A DNA stretch of 64,000 nucleotides, taken from assembly GCA_029204225.1 (NCBI GenBank), contig CM055111.1, forward strand, positions 2,494,329 to 2,558,328. The letters are read 5' to 3'. The stretch comes from Diphasiastrum complanatum (lineage: Eukaryota > Streptophyta > Lycopodiopsida > Lycopodiales > Lycopodiaceae). The stretch's first letter is position 1, and each line of letters opens with the position of its first letter. Below are positions 47,060 to 60,494 of the stretch, piece by piece. Position numbers and translations under genes: made by a program. The notes beneath the pieces were generated by a model. It did no database searches. It saw only the letters and a list, made by a program, of their open reading frames with translations, and was not told the DNA's origin.

Positions 47060-47930
47060 TCATGCTCACGCTTGGGCATTTGCAATATCCAATGCACGTC
47101 AAAGGCAAAAACTTCATTTGAATGGCAAACTTAAAAATTGCCCTTCCATTTCAAAGGTAAAATTAAAAAGTCAAATGTCATGGTAGATCATGTATACACG
47201 AAAGGAAGAGAAAGAGCGAACATGGACCTCGCGATGTGCTCAGAGCAAAATTTGGATGGGCCCTGGTTGTACAAAGTTTCTATGGTATTTTACCTCATAC
47301 TTTTATCCCTTCTATAAATATATTACCCTTCTTTTCCTTTTTCTTTCCACCATTGCTAAAAGCCCATTGATTTTACACTTCTTCAAAACAATCAAAATAA
47401 CATTGCATCCGACAACTACCCCATACATTTGCATCCGACAAGTCCATTTGCACCCGATGGGATTTGGTATAAATACCCCAGCCGCCAAGTTCATTTTTAC
47501 TTCACACACTTTTCGAGCGAGTTCATATCTCTAGCAAATTTCAGGTGATATTTCTACTTTCTGATCCGATTCAACTGTTGTTGCTTGCATCCTGCCCTCT
47601 TTCATTTGATCCATCCTTTGTCGTTCCACGTACACGTTTCTCTCTGCTTGTGTAAATCTTACCATTTTTTTCACCTTCTAAACATTATACACTTGAATTT
47701 TGTGTTTGAGTTATCAACTTTTGCCTTTTTATTTTGGAAGTGTTACATCTCTTTTGCATCCGTCATCCACCTTTTTGTTTGCATCCACCATCCATTTTTC
47801 TTTTTGCAGTTGCCATTTCCCATCCACCATTGTAGCTGCCAAACTTTCATCCGCCATTGTAGCCACCACATTGCATCTGCCAACATTCCAGAGAACTTCA
47901 AAAAAATTTAAATTTTTTTTTTTAAAAGTG
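47060..47930 (+). promoter_or_regulatory. TATA box and repeated CATCCGCCA words
   Basis: TATAAATA at 47468-47475 sits in GGTATAAATACCCC. Around it the words GCATCCGACAA, CATCCGTCATCC, CATCCACCATCC and CATCCGCCATTG recur from 47400 to 47880. This looks like the promoter/LTR of the plus-strand degenerate element that follows, not the P450 promoter, which faces the other way. Confidence 0.45.
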
Positions 47931-50230
47931 GCTTATTTGAATTCAGACCACAGTGAAGAGATTCATGATATGCCTAAGATAATCAAAATCGTTCTGTGTG
48001 AGGATGACATGATGAATCAGTGGTATACATAGGCTGCACCAGTGCTTACAACACTCGAATTTCAAATTCCACCATGGATGGGCCATCAAAGCCTATATTT
48101 GATGTACCAGACATATGAAACTTTTGATTAAAAGCAACTCACCTTCCATATTGATCTTCAAAATTTTCAATCAATTACCTACTTGGCTGGCAACAATCTC
48201 ACCACCTTTGGCTTCCCTAGTGGCCATAAGTAAAAACCCATCAAGTTGACTAACATGTTGCAACAGAGTTATGTCGGGTTCCTTGACACCACCTTGGACA
48301 AATGGAAGAACAAGGATGGCATTCTCCTTGAGGCCATCAAGTGTCCGGAGCTGGCAGCTACATGTACTTATCTTACACGGTACACATATACATGAAAGGC
48401 ACATCTGCTGAGGATTCCCCTCCAGGTATTGCCATGTTGAGAGAATCCTATGAAGACTGCCAAAACATGTACAACTGGGCCGGATTCATCTCCTGACAAC
48501 TTATTATCGCACTATAGAACAGAGTTCCAGTCACTTCCTTGGGATACATCTTTTTTTACTTAGCTCGAAGTCAATCCAATATTGACTTGAAGCTTGCCTT
48601 AGCTCCAAGGGATGATGCTGCTGCTAGCCAAGGATATGTTCCCTCACAAGCTTCCACCTCACCTTCTCAACAGACAACTCCGTTCCAGGAATGTCATGTT
48701 AAGAGAAAACATAATTGATTATCACCACTTGCAGGACCACCTGTAAAGACTACACCACCACACAAGAAATCCAAGAATAAGATGACCACCCGCAAGCCTC
48801 CATTTGAATCAAAGATGGAGTCAGATACCCCACCACCGAAGACTACCAAGCTGACTCCCAGAAAGTAGCCTAAATAGATGGTAGGATATTAAGCCATCCC
48901 AACAAGTAATAAGGACAATGAGGATGAGGATGAGAGAAGCCTCTAATCCCACCAGGCTCAACAACGAAGAACCTCACCAGCTCCCTCCTCACCTCAACAC
49001 CAAATTTGCATTACACATAAGACACCGGAGCAATCACTAGCTACTAGCTCCCGATCCCAATCACTATCGGGATTCGTTCCAGTTGTCACCTCACCCCCTC
49101 ATGCCCAGCAGTTACAGGGAATACTTTTAGGGGAGAGAGAAAGGAAAACTTTGAACCCCACTCATGATGACAAGACTAAAGAGACTAATACAACCAATCT
49201 TGACCAAGAAACAAGAGAAGATCAAGGTAGGTAGTTCAAATTGCTGCGGAAGTCCAGAAAAGTCCAAGGGTCAAAGAGAAGGCAAAAGGCTCCTCTGCTC
49301 TGAAGCAAGACAGCTTCATCGTTTTAGATGCACTTGAATACTTCGATGAAGGTGATCTTGTGGAAGAGGAGGTGGAGATCGTTCCAGAGGCAGCTAATCA
49401 CCCTTGTTGATACCACCTCCATCACCATTTCATTTACCACTACCACCATTCCTACCATCCCTGTTGCTACTGATACAACAACACAGCTAACTGTTCCACT
49501 TCCAACTCACCCCACAACCTCTCAGTATTCTTTTCCTACCTACCATTGCCTTCCTTCCGAATTCCCAACTCTTCCTGTCAATGACAGTTTGCCCAAGAAA
49601 GCCAAGGAAACCTTGAAATGGCATACCGAGACCTCATACCATCTGCATTGGTTGGTGCACTAGCTTGCACAACAAATAGATGAGCTCAAGACGACAAAGC
49701 AGGATCTGCAACTGAAAGACACGGAGTTGCTGACAACTATGGAATAATTGCAAAGTGAAAGGGCCAAAAGACTGGAGGAGCAAGAATAGTTTTCGAGTCA
49801 GCTCCAGATCCTTCAAGAAGTGCAAGACCAGTTTGAGTGCCGGTTAGATCTCCTGACTCAGGAAAATAAGAGACTAACCGATGCAATGATGATGGCTAAG
49901 CAACCAATAAGGCTAGAAGACATCAACGTACTAGTTCCATCTTTAGGAGTGGCAGTAAAGATGGAGAAATATGTCTCCTTGATTCAAAAGCACGAAGCCC
50001 TATAGAGGAACCAACAAATAATAGAAGACGAAAATAATAAGAAGTTGTCAACACTCCATGAACAAAATCCAAGAGGAACTTCTCCTGTCAAGGCAACAAA
50101 TGGACCTCTTATGGAGTATGTCATGTAAGCTCGACACAAGCGTATCAATGCAGAAAAAAGATGACCATAATGATGATGTCGGAGCACCTGAGTAAAGCCA
50201 ATCCACCAACCAATCAGGTGCTGATCTTGG
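47930..50230 (+). pseudogene. Degenerate plus-strand reading frame, unrecognised
   Basis: Coding-like pieces separated by stops include MPKIIKIVLCEDDMMNQWY, LTTFGFPSGHK and TTLDKWKNKDGILLEAIK. Next come Ser/Thr/Pro-rich sequence (about 49.3-49.6 kb) and a coiled-coil-like stretch near 49.66-50.0 kb (LDLLTQENKRLTDAMMM, VAVKMEKYVSLIQKHEA). The order, structured N-terminus then low complexity then coiled coil, resembles the extra ORFs or gag of some plant retrotransposons. No diagnostic domain is visible. Confidence 0.35.
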
Positions 50231-50302
50231 CATGTCGTATCAAGTATCCACTGTTGGCTCTCTTACAAACCCGTCGTAGATTCCTCTACTTATACTCAAT
50301 AA

Positions 50303-50833
50303 CCTCACTCTTATTTTTCCGATCCATTTTTATTTAACGAACCATCATTTCCTCCATTTACTCATTCAACCACCTCCGCATTCACTTCTGACACCATACC
50401 CACCACATCTTCTCTAAAATCCGATGACCATTTTTTAAAAGAATTTATTTTTCCAATAGCTCAGTATAACCTTATAACTAATCCACCACCCTCATCTCCT
50501 AAACCATTCTCACCTCCATCACCACCTGACTTCAATTCTTTCGATCAACATCCACATGATGAGACGGTGCAGCCTTCTATGAGATTTTCTCCATCTCCTT
50601 CGAAGAGTAAGAGCGAGACCTTAGCTGGGTTGAAGCTCAAGGGTTCTACTTCAAAAGCTCTTGATACCAAGAGTGCCATCGCACTGGATGATTATTTGGC
50701 AAGACCCTCAAGGAAACTACCAGAGAAATCTATAGAAAAGATCAAAAGACGCTATGATGATTGTAAGGAATCTGATGAGTTTGAGAAGACCTACAAGAAG
50801 GAGAGCGAGGGGGGCAAAGAAAATAACAATTGA
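50303..50833 (+). pseudogene. Pro/Ser-rich open frame, C-terminal piece of the above
   Basis: A single frame is open from 50303 to the TGA at 50831, although its first ATG is at 50567. It begins with Phe/Pro/Ser-rich sequence (NEPSFPPFTHSTTS, PPPSSPKPFSPPSPPDF) and ends Lys/Glu-rich (EKTYKKESEGGKENNN). It runs tail-to-tail into the minus-strand gypsy remnant. No family is recognised. Confidence 0.35.
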
Positions 50834-50959
50834 AGAATATTCAAATCTCAGCAACCTCGTGAATGCCCTATGCCCACAGTCCTCCTGGAGGACTGTAATG
50901 CTGCTAAATAACAACGAGTAGCTACAAGAATACCTGAGAGCACCGAGCTGGAAAACTTG

Positions 50960-52238
50960 ACCGATCCCTACTATGTATGTGCCGGTCTGCCAAATAATGT
51001 AACTACCTTATCACCCTCCTTGAAAGTGAGAACGTGCTTCTCAAAATCAATTAACAGAGAAGGCGATTTACTAAATGACCATTCGTAGCCTAAGATTAAA
51101 TCGGTACGGACTAAGTCTAAAACATGAAAGTTAACTAATTTTGTGTATCATTGCATCAAAACTGAGAGCTTTGGGACTTTTACATTCCAAGTCTCCAACC
51201 TCTGCTCCTGAAGCTAGATAAACTTTACATTTTATGATTGTTGGCTTCAGTTTCCAAGCTGAGCTTCTGCACAAGACAAGAATTAACAAAATTATGAGTT
51301 GAACCACTGTCCAATAGAATAATCACTTCTTGATCTTTAATTGTGCCAATTAAACAGAAAAGTTGTTTAGACAAGAAAGAAGTAGTACTAAAAGAACATT
51401 CACACTCACAATCAGTCAGGTTAATTTCCAAAGTCTTACCATTGCCTCCTGGGATCTCAATCATGTGAGCAGACACTTTCTTCCTTTCTGGACAAAATTT
51501 CATTACATGTCCAGGCTTCTTACAAACAAAACATAAGTTCTCTTTCTTAGCCTTTTCCCAGGACATAGATTTCTTAAATCTCTTTCTCTTCGGCTTCCTG
51601 GGTTTCGATGCTACTTGATCTAATTCATCAAAATATTTTGCTTGGTCTGGACCACGCTTCTTACCCTTCTTGGTTTTCAAAGTGGTTGGAATTTGCGCAA
51701 ACTGCTTCCTGGATGCCACCAATGTGGAATCATATGCTTTCGCAATCCGAAATGCATCTTCGAGGTTTTGAAGCACATTTCATCTGCATTCATTCTGATA
51801 GTTGACTGGCAATCCTAGGACAAGCTGCCAAAGTGCCAACTTCACACCGAATGATGGAACCCTATTCCATAAGTCCATGAAGATATAAGAGTCTAAACTC
51901 TTTGTACCCATTCTGCAGTTCACGAACTTCAGGTAGTAGTCAACGTCATCAGCAACTACAAAAGCTTTCTTGAAAACTTCCGCAAACACATACCAAGTAG
52001 TTGGCTTCACCGGTAAATGTCGCCACCACGATGACGCTTGGCCGCGTAAGAACAATACAACACTTTCAATTTTCTTCTCATCAGGAACACCGTGCAGATT
52101 GAAGTAACTACTCCACTTGGCCAGCCAGTCCTCGATGACTTCAGGTTTCTTCTCCTTCTTCTCTCCCACATAAACCTCCGGTTGAAAACCGAGATTGGGT
52201 GAAGACATCAATTTTACTTGATTTAACAGAATCTCCAT
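50960..52238 (-). pseudogene. Ty3/gypsy gag-protease remnant
   Basis: From 52238 gag reads MEILLNQVKLMSSPNLGF, ESVVLFLRGQASSWWRHLPV, and LDSYIFMDLWNRVPSFGVK. A stop or shift at about 51780 is followed by LQNLEDAFRIAKAYDSTL, the knuckle CFVCKKPGHVMKFC (about 51530), and the retropepsin motif IILLDSGSTHNFV (about 51310). Beyond a stop at 51225, protease remains continue (FHVLDLVRTDLILGYEWS, to about 50960). Reverse transcriptase, RNase H and integrase are absent. It probably belongs to the LTR at 54073-54591, 1.8 kb upstream on the same strand. Confidence 0.92.
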
Positions 52239-52239
52239 T

Positions 52240-54059
52240 TGTTGCTCTCATCAGATTACAATTATTCATATCATTGAGCGTCGTACTCAACTGCTGACAA
52301 ATCACTATATAAGATGGCGCACCTAGATTTGCAGCTTGATTTAAAGTTTCTTCGCCATCTCAATATATCTATTTTGGAAATCACTAAATTTAGTTAATAT
52401 CAGATTAACTCATAGTGAAACACATTTGACCAAAAAACTGACTGAAATTGATTCCATCATGGTGAAATCACTATTTTTAGTCAATTTCATAGATATTCCA
52501 AGAAACTGGAAAAAACTAAAAATTTTGAGTTTTTTGTTTGTTATTTTTTTTTAAAAATTTTACGTTTAACAAACCACCATCAGTTATTAAGCAACCGAAA
52601 TCGAAAATTTGATTCACTGTTCGATTCCTAATTTTACTACATTAATGTCCATCAGGCATGCAAGACATGCGACATTAAACTAATTTTTCACAATTACGAA
52701 ATTTTACGTAAAATCAAGTTCTACGGAAATTGTCAGCTATAAAATCCAGTTTTGTATCTATCAGTCAGAGTACATGCGTATAACCACTCAAAACAAATCT
52801 AAACCACTCATGCATGTCAGAATCACTTTGAGAATCAACATGCATATATTCCATGCTACCACAGTACCTCACAATAGGAAATTGACTTGCATGCAATCAG
52901 AACAATTTGAAATTCTACTAATTTTGCTCACAAATTTGCAAAACTTTAGATGATCATATCTTTGGCTACAAGACACCAAATTGGGTGTTGTAAATCTCAA
53001 TACAGAAGGAGACCTAGTGAACAAGACACTTGCGATGTCAGCCTACCACCTAGGATTCACATGTGCGTGTTCAGAATAGCCAAAAAACCTATAGGAGGGC
53101 ACACTTTTTCAAGCCCAATCTGCCTAATAACTTGCAAACACTCAACCAAGCCTAAAAGTGGTTCCATGAAGCCTTCATAAAGATCCTATGAAGCAGTATG
53201 GGCTGAGAACCATGAATTCTTGATTTCTAGAAGTCAAAATTGCTACAAACTTGATGGAATTGAAACATAAGACCCTACCCATCAATTTACAGGTCTGATA
53301 GCTTGTTGGGAAGTTTAAAAGAAATACAAATCATGCTGTAAGAAATCCAGAATGATCCCCTTATGGATTTAGAGAAATCCACCCCCCAATTGGTCAATTT
53401 TTTACTTCCTAGAAACCCAATTGCTAGAATTCTTGGCTCTAACTTCTAGGACTACTTCAAAAGACTACGATTCATCTTTTCCCAACTTCAATTTATGTTC
53501 AACAACCTCCTACCATCCAATTTCATGAAAAAACAAGCAAAAATCATGAATTTTGGTCCTTTCTAGGTTTTTTCACCATGACATATTGGAATTTAATGGC
53601 AAGAACGTTTTTCTAATCCACATGCAATCCTATATGCAGAGCTATAACCAACTAATTGATCTGAACTTGATGGATTTTGAATTCTACCATCAATTTTGTG
53701 CCAAAAACATGGAAAACAATCCAAATTTGGCACAAAACAGGCTAGGACCCAAATACATGGGAAGATCCAACATGCAACCTGAATTTCAACTACTTCAAAG
53801 TGAATTAACTTGCTGGAAATTTCAGATACATAACTAGTTTTGAGCTACACATGCTAAAACTCCAAGAAGACAACCAAAATTGATTTCCTAGCACAATTCT
53901 CCATAAACAACAATGAATTTGAGAGAGATATGGATCATGCAAATTGAACTTGGGAAGATCCACCAACTTGCAACCTTGATCCTCTCCTTGGATGAGAATA
54001 CTAGTTGATTACCACCAAGCTCCAATGAAAAGCACCACCTCTCCAAACTTGTAAGCCTT
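52240..54059. other. Probable untranslated leader of the gypsy element
   Basis: No gene is recognised. The stretch lies between the primer-binding site at 54060-54072 and gag, so it is read as retroelement leader, possibly with later insertions. Confidence 0.4.
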
Positions 54060-54591
54060 TCTCTGATACCACTATAAGGGAAGCTCCTTAGATCTTACTT
54101 ACAAATCACAAACACAATGGATAATACACTATGGAGAAACCACCCAACCAAGTAGAAGCGTCCAATCAAACTCTAGAAGCTTCACCCCTAGGCCAAGGAA
54201 CAAGAAGCATGAATGTAGAGTGAGAGCCTGGCAATGAATCCACAACCATAATGAGGAGTAGGGCGAGTTTGGACCCAATATATAGAGCCAAAAACATCCT
54301 GGGCACATAGCCATGCATATCCCTAAGTTCCATATACATAGATTCACCTAGAATATAGTCCTAAGCATGGACCAACTATTCATAGAATTGCTATTGATAA
54401 CTCTACACATGCATACACTGTCTCATACCCTGTCTAAACTCCATTTAGTGTGTTCTGGGCCTCACAAGGATATTAGTTACTTTCAGGTCACGTCCAATAT
54501 GACGTGGCATAACTAACAACTTGTTTCACTATAGTACCGTGTATCCAAGACTAGGAGTATACTATCCTATGTACATGTTATGGACATAACA
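54060..54591 (-). mobile_element. Gypsy-type 5' LTR with primer-binding site
   Basis: The LTR is 54591-54073 on the minus strand (519 bp, starts TGTTATGTCCATAACA, ends CTTCCCTTATA). GTGGTATCAGAGA (54060-54072) follows directly as primer-binding site. It aligns with the solo LTR at 23776-24283; the terminal CA of that copy is TA here. A matching 3' LTR downstream (below 50.9 kb) was not found. Confidence 0.88.
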
Positions 54592-54889
54592 AATAGAGTG
54601 ATGGAAGAGCTCACATAAGCAAAGAGCTCACAAAGCAAAAGCAATAATTATTACAAAGAAAGTGTTCATATACAAGCAAAGGTCCCCTTTAGCATGAGGA
54701 CACCATGTGGCATAAGCCTAATAAATGCATGAAATTCAATATTGACCTTTATGTGGCATTTTAGACTATATACGAATGTATTTTTGTTATCGGCCTGGGA
54801 CAAGCCCTCGGGTTAGCTTCTTAACTAAAGCCTATCTACCAAACTGAAACACTACATTTCTAATTAATTTTATAGTTTGGACTAGCAAA

Positions 54890-55500
54890 ATATCAATTCT
54901 TACGTTTTGTGACACATGTCACCATCTCACTAGAACTCAAGCCTTGCAAGCTTGAGCTCATGCCTACTCTCCTCGGCCCTAACACACCTTGTAGGCTTTC
55001 CATATATGGTAGCTCCTCTTGAATAGAATAGGATTGAACAAGGTTAGAGAAATCATCATTAAAACCATTCAACACAATCTGAACAAGCTCTTGAGATTTG
55101 ATAGCATCACCATCTCATGCAAGCAAAATTGTAACCCTTCACCCTCAATAACACTCTCTCCCTTGTTTTGGAAACTTTGAAAATTTTGGTTTCTTGTAGT
55201 GAGAAGACTTGAAGTGTTTTTGGATTCATAAATTGCTTTCAAGGTATCCCATGCCTCCTTGGTTGAGATGCATCATCCTATCTCCCTTAGGAGCTCATTA
55301 GACACATTCATCTTGATGTAATGCAAAGCCATCCTTGATGTCTTCTTGCATCTAGTGGCCTCTTGTAGGTTTTGAGGCTCTTCCTCAACCCCACTCACTA
55401 TACCAATGAGATCTTGAAGCACCAAGATGCATTCCATTCTAGCTTTCCATGTGGAGTAGCTCTATGGAGTCAATTTCTCACTTGCTTCCAATCAATATGC
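54890..55500 (-). pseudogene. Copia gag (UBN2-like), decayed
   Basis: Minus-strand pieces include RMALHYIKMNVSNELLREIG, KEAWDTLKAIYESKNTSSL, QNFQSFQNKGESV and MLNGFNDDFSNLVQSYSIQE, broken by stops. It is related to the gag at 37.56-38.13 kb. No LTRs were assigned. Confidence 0.8.
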
Positions 55501-57640
55501 TCCTATTGATGCTGTGATGAGCACTTAGCTCACACATGTGAAGTGACTCTAGAGATGAATACGTGAACTCCAAAGAATTTGTTTTGAACACAATTCAAGA
55601 TGCTAGCATGATCAAAAGAGATGTAGATTGAAAATCCTAGAACCAAAACCACACCAAAATCTAGTCAATGTAAATAATTGATCTTCCCAATCAAACGACC
55701 TTGACACTCCAAGAATGTTACAAAACTTAGATCCAATAACCTATATGAACTCATGCAAGCTCAAACACTCTATTCTTGAGAATTGGATTGAAAATGAAAT
55801 GATTTGTCAACAATGTATGTCAAACAATTTACACTCTTGACTAGCATTTAGGGAAACTTCCACTTTTGGACATAACACACAAGATCAAGGACATTGAACC
55901 ATAAAGATCCAAAAAATATCAGGTGGGCATACCTACCTACTCTTTTACATTAGATCCAAACATTAAAAAAGATGCATCACGATGTCACAGAAATGGTTAA
56001 TGAAATTGTTTTCTAAAATTGTTTTCTCTACTTGAATCTTCAAGAAATCCTTTTCTAATTTACGGGTTAACTCTCAAACTTGGTAACAAAGAAGATCTTT
56101 GGGTTAGTCACTGTGTTGAGACATCATTGGTATTTGCTAACAATGATGCAACATTTCTTTGGCTTTCAAGATTTTCTCGTATCTTTTCTTTGAAACTTCT
56201 CCTGAGCAGATCACAAATGATATGCACCCCTTGGGAGCTCGTGGTGGGAGAGGTGGGAAGAAAAGAGAGTTATCAAGGAGAAGCATCTGTCAGAGAATTT
56301 AGGAGGAATCTGTTATAGATGACGGACCTATTTTATAAATCAGAAACGATAGGATATTCAGATATTACAGAAATCCTTTATGGATTAGAGTTAATTTTTG
56401 GTTTGAAGATTTAAAGAGGGGGGAAATTTAGAAAGTACTCTTGTGGTAGAAAAGTGGCTGATAACAAGTCCGATTGATTTGTGTCAGAACTATGGAATTC
56501 TATTGCAAGATGAGGGTTTGTTGAAACCTGTTCCTTGCGGGAAGTAGTCAACTTGATCTTAGTGTGGACTGAGATCCGTGGGTTGATGCAAGGAAGGAAA
56601 TTCATGCTAACATTATATTCTTTTGGGATTATCTCCAGTTGAGATACTGAATGTGAAATAGCACTTTTTGAGAAATATTCTCTCTTAGAGGATAACCAAG
56701 TTACAAAATTCTCGGCTATGAAAGTGTTGTGTATAGATCAGGAGTTATCTGTAGAGATATGCTATGTAGTGAATCTTTGTGGAATCATTAAAACCTTTTG
56801 TACAAACTTCTAATCCTGTGGATCTACAAAGTATTCTGTGAACTAAGTTTATTTGCATGCATAAACTAGTTGTTGGTACATAGGCATATTGATGAGAATT
56901 GTGTCTGGGACAATTTCTCGCTAGGTTATAGTAATTTCTCATTGGGAATTGCTTATTAACCTAGGATTGATTTAGAATCAGATTAAATGTGGTGTTTTGG
57001 TATCACACCTAGACATTTAAACATTTATTAAATCCGATACAACTAACCAAGTCAGAAGTGTTACTTAAGTTAGTTGTGATGAATCAACAATTTAATCTTA
57101 CTTATAGATATTATTGTTGAAATTTATTGCTTATAAGTCACAATGTTTATGAGTCATTTTGGATTCATTTACAGATGAGTGTGCATAGAATACACGAGAA
57201 CTTTTGGGTCTTATCTTTTCCCATTTGGAATAGATAGAATGCTATCTACGAAAACTCAGGAAAGTTGGATAGTTGTGTGTTGCCAAAAGTTAGAGCTTCA
57301 CGTAATGAAGTTCAGGTGAATCTTAAATTATTCCAGATTAGAACTTAAGTGAAAAATATGGACGTATTCTAGATTAGACCCTAACTTTGGAATGACACCT
57401 TGTGCCATGGCTAGAGTAAGGATGTTTTTGGGATTACAATCCTTATATAGGCACTGTGTGTGAGTTGGAAAAGTTTGGAACTTTCTAGATGGAAAGGACT
57501 TTTGGAATAGTTCATGTGTCTTTTAAGAATTGTATTGCACTCTTATGATATGGCATGGTCTCAGGAATTTGGAGAGTTGAGATCGGTGAATCATAACTCA
57601 GATTCTAAGATATACCTAATCCATAGGAGGAGATTGTGTT
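55500..57640. other. Mostly unassigned, upstream part of decayed gypsy pol
   Basis: An open frame at 56019-56318 has no known motif. From about 57.4 kb the sequence begins to resemble gypsy pol. Nothing else is supported. Confidence 0.35.
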
Positions 57641-58721
57641 CATGGTAGATTACCACGGATGAATAAACAAGATAGTGGAATTTTGGTAGTGACTGGCCAT
57701 CTTACCAAATCGACTATGTTTATTTGTGTAAAGACCAAATAATTATTAGAGTATCTATTTTGGCTTTACGGATTACCAAAGTGACATTATGAATATTTGC
57801 GATCCAAAGTTCCCTGGTCACTTTTTTCGGTCATATTTGCTAAACTAGAAATGACTCTGAACTTTAAGTTCTACTGATCATTGGTAGTCACATTCTTTTA
57901 TTGAATGTAAGACAAGAATATGATGAATTATGATTGACGAATCATAGTTCATATTCTATTTATATTTGATCATTTAAAAAGAGGATTAGCTGCATGAGGA
58001 TAAGATATGTATTTGTATTTTGATAGCAATCTCCTCAGAGAGAAAATTATCCTTGATGGAGATTGTGTTATTATAAGCATTTGGCTACCGGTTATAGCCC
58101 ATTTATGCTTATGTACAGTAGGTCACCCATTGCGGTTGACACTCGGTCGATCAAGTTTCAAAAAGTAGCGGATTTCCTACATGATATGCAGAAAATGCTA
58201 TGGATTGCACGTGAAAATGTCTTGTGTACCCAGGATGGGGACCGACATTATGCAAGTCTACAAAGATCACCGAGAGACTTCCAAATGGGGGATTGGGTAC
58301 TTTTAAGAGTCCCAAAGGATTCGAGTGTAATGCATACCGGCAAGCATTATAAGTTGTCCCCTAGATATAGAGGACTATATAAATCTTGAAAAAGATCAGA
58401 TGGAACTCCCAGAAGGATCGCAAGTGCATCTCATAATTCACGTAAACCATCTCAAAAAGAGTTTATGTGAAGGAGAGCATCTTGGATCTGGAAATCAGTA
58501 CTTGGACCTGTTGGATGAATCATCGAGTGTATCTCATCTTGAACCCAAAAAGATCTTGGATATGAAAACTAAACAATTGAGAAATCATATAGTTACCAAG
58601 CATCTGGTTTGATGGAAGGGATGTACGGACGATGATGATTCCTGGAAACAGAAAGGAAGCTTAAGGAGGAACTTTCCTAGTTTTAAATTCTGAGGACAAA
58701 ACTTCAATAAGGGGGGAAGAA
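57640..58721 (+). pseudogene. Ty3/gypsy chromovirus integrase with C-terminal chromodomain-like end
   Basis: Integrase-core traces (ILVVTGHLTKSTMFICVKT near 57682; DPKFPGHFFRSY near 57812) precede an open piece (58063-58389). That piece reads TGYSPFMLMYSRSPIAVDT and FQMGDWVLLRVPKDSS, the GPY/F-type region. Then come LIIHVNHLKKSL and ILDMKTKQLRNHIVTKHLV, followed by an in-frame stop and WKGCTDDDDSW, the C-terminal part of a chromodomain. A polypurine tract (58709-58721) precedes the TGTCATGCCC that should begin the 3' LTR. Many stops; dead element. Confidence 0.88.
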
Positions 58722-59300
58722 TGTCATGCCCATGACTGGTCTGGAGTAGCATGTCCACGCTAGGGACTGGTAGACCGACAACCCATAAGTTAATTGTGAC
58801 TATAAGGGATTTGGGGCCCTTATGTGTACATGGTCATAATTAATGGTTGTAGGCCTAAACACTTGATGGTGGATTGGTATGGGTCATGGCCCAAATAGGC
58901 TATAGAGGTGTCCAGTGAGGTGTCACAATGGACTACTAGTGGTTCATGGGCCTTGGAGGGTATAAGTATACCTATTGGGCTCTCACTAGTGTATGCTTGA
59001 TAGCATGACCGATGGTAGGATGCTGCTGGTGTGATGCCATACTCCTCTTTGTGATTGATCCATAGCTTGGGGGCTAGATCCGTTTGATCTAGGTTTGCTT
59101 GGGCTGGTTTGTCCACCATTGGGTTCCCTTGTGTTGCTTGTGACTGGCATGCTTAGAATAAGATCCTTTGATTAGGACTCTATAGGTTTCCATCGCAAAT
59201 CAAGCATTTTCAAGTGTAGAAAGTGGAACTTTGTGATCATTAGCTTCATTTTAGGTCAAATCACTTGGATTAGACCATTTTTTGAATCCACTTATTGGAA
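58722..59300 (+). mobile_element. 3' LTR of the gypsy chromovirus (right end uncertain)
   Basis: Begins TGTCATGCCCATGACTGG directly after the polypurine tract. The right boundary is not evident. A matching 5' LTR was not seen in the window, so the element is truncated on its left. Confidence 0.55.
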
Positions 59301-59332
59301 TGTGGAGACAAAAATTTCACATGTAGTGGATT

Positions 59333-59650
59333 TTGCATTCTTTTCACATGATAGAGGATTTGCAAGAGGTCTTGGTGGTTAAGGAGTTTAGACTCCAAGC
59401 AAGAGGAGGACCATCTTCTACATCTCAAGTTGGAGAGGAGGAAGCCATGTTTTCAAGAGGAAAGTTCAAGTTCAAGAACAAAGGAAAGGGTGTCAAGGTG
59501 GAGTTTGATGGTGATGCTTGCAAATTGATAAAAGAAAAAGGAGTCTTGATTGCCCAAGTCAACTGAGCTCTACAAACTTGATGAATGTGTTGTTTCTAAC
59601 CATCATGGTGGTTTGAAGGCAATAAAGCAAGTTGGTGAGCTTTGTTCATT
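59333..59650 (+). pseudogene. Copia gag C-terminal fragment
   Basis: The frame reads MHSFHMIEDLQEVLVVKEF, then RLQARGGPSSTSQVGEEEA, then FKFKNKGKGVKVEF, the basic linker usually found just before the copia zinc knuckle, and then CKLIKEKGVL. The knuckle itself is not preserved. It is cut at 59657 by the next LTR. Confidence 0.6.
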
Positions 59651-59657
59651 GTCAAAG

Positions 59658-60494
59658 TGTTAAAAATGTCACTTCCAACTTGATGTACTTGGTTAATCTT
59701 GAGATATTTGATCATGATAGGAGCCTGTTCCCACATGTGAAAGGATGTACATAACTTGCTTTTCTAAAGTTAGATTGATTTTAGATGGACCTACACAAGT
59801 GTGAAATTGACCTTTGAGTAGAATCTAGAAAAAAGTCATTTTGTTCAAACTTTTTGTAAATAGATTGCACTTCCATGTGAATGAGTAAATGCTCCCACAT
59901 GTCAAGATGCTATTCACTTGTGTGGATAAGATTGTAGATGATAAGATAGAGAGATTCCATTAGATCCTATATTATAGGGAACATTCCTATAATTGTGGAA
60001 GACTAGCTTTTTTGTTTCTAGCTAATGAGAATAGTCAACTTTGGAAAATGAGCATATATGGCTCCCATTGGTGGATCTGAATGACTAGGCACTCTTCACA
60101 CGTGTGAAGGCTTGTTGGACAGTACTTAGCTCGTGGATGTACTTGATCTATAAAGGGATCAACCAAATCAATGAGAAGTTGATGTGACATTGGCAATTTC
60201 TAGCTTTGCTTGTAATTCTCACATTTGTCTTGAGTTTTTATGATTGGAATGCTTTTGTCTGTAAATGTACTTCGATCTCTATTTACAGTCCATCCCGGTA
60301 CTATCCTCCACACATGTGAGGCCACTCTTCATAGTTTTCAGTCATTTGATCCTTTGCTCTTGCTAAAATTATAGTGTAATGCATCTAGATCAAGCTAACA
60401 CATAGAACTTGATAGATCATTGGATTTAGCAATCAATAACTCTTAATGATTGTTTTGTACAATCATAATTGTCATTTTTATCTGAAAATTGACA
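59658..60494 (+). mobile_element. 5' LTR of a short copia element
   Basis: 837 bp, TGTTAAAAATGTCAC to TGAAAATTGACA, directly followed by the primer-binding site TGGTATCAGAGC (60495-60506). It contains a CTATAAAGGG TATA candidate near 60159 and several CACATGTG words. The first 457 bp match the truncated LTR at 60911-61382. Confidence 0.92.

Noticed and set aside
47190-47911. Plus-strand open frames upstream of the P450 as its first exon
   Set aside because: They are on the wrong strand and lack the membrane anchor and Pro-rich hinge.
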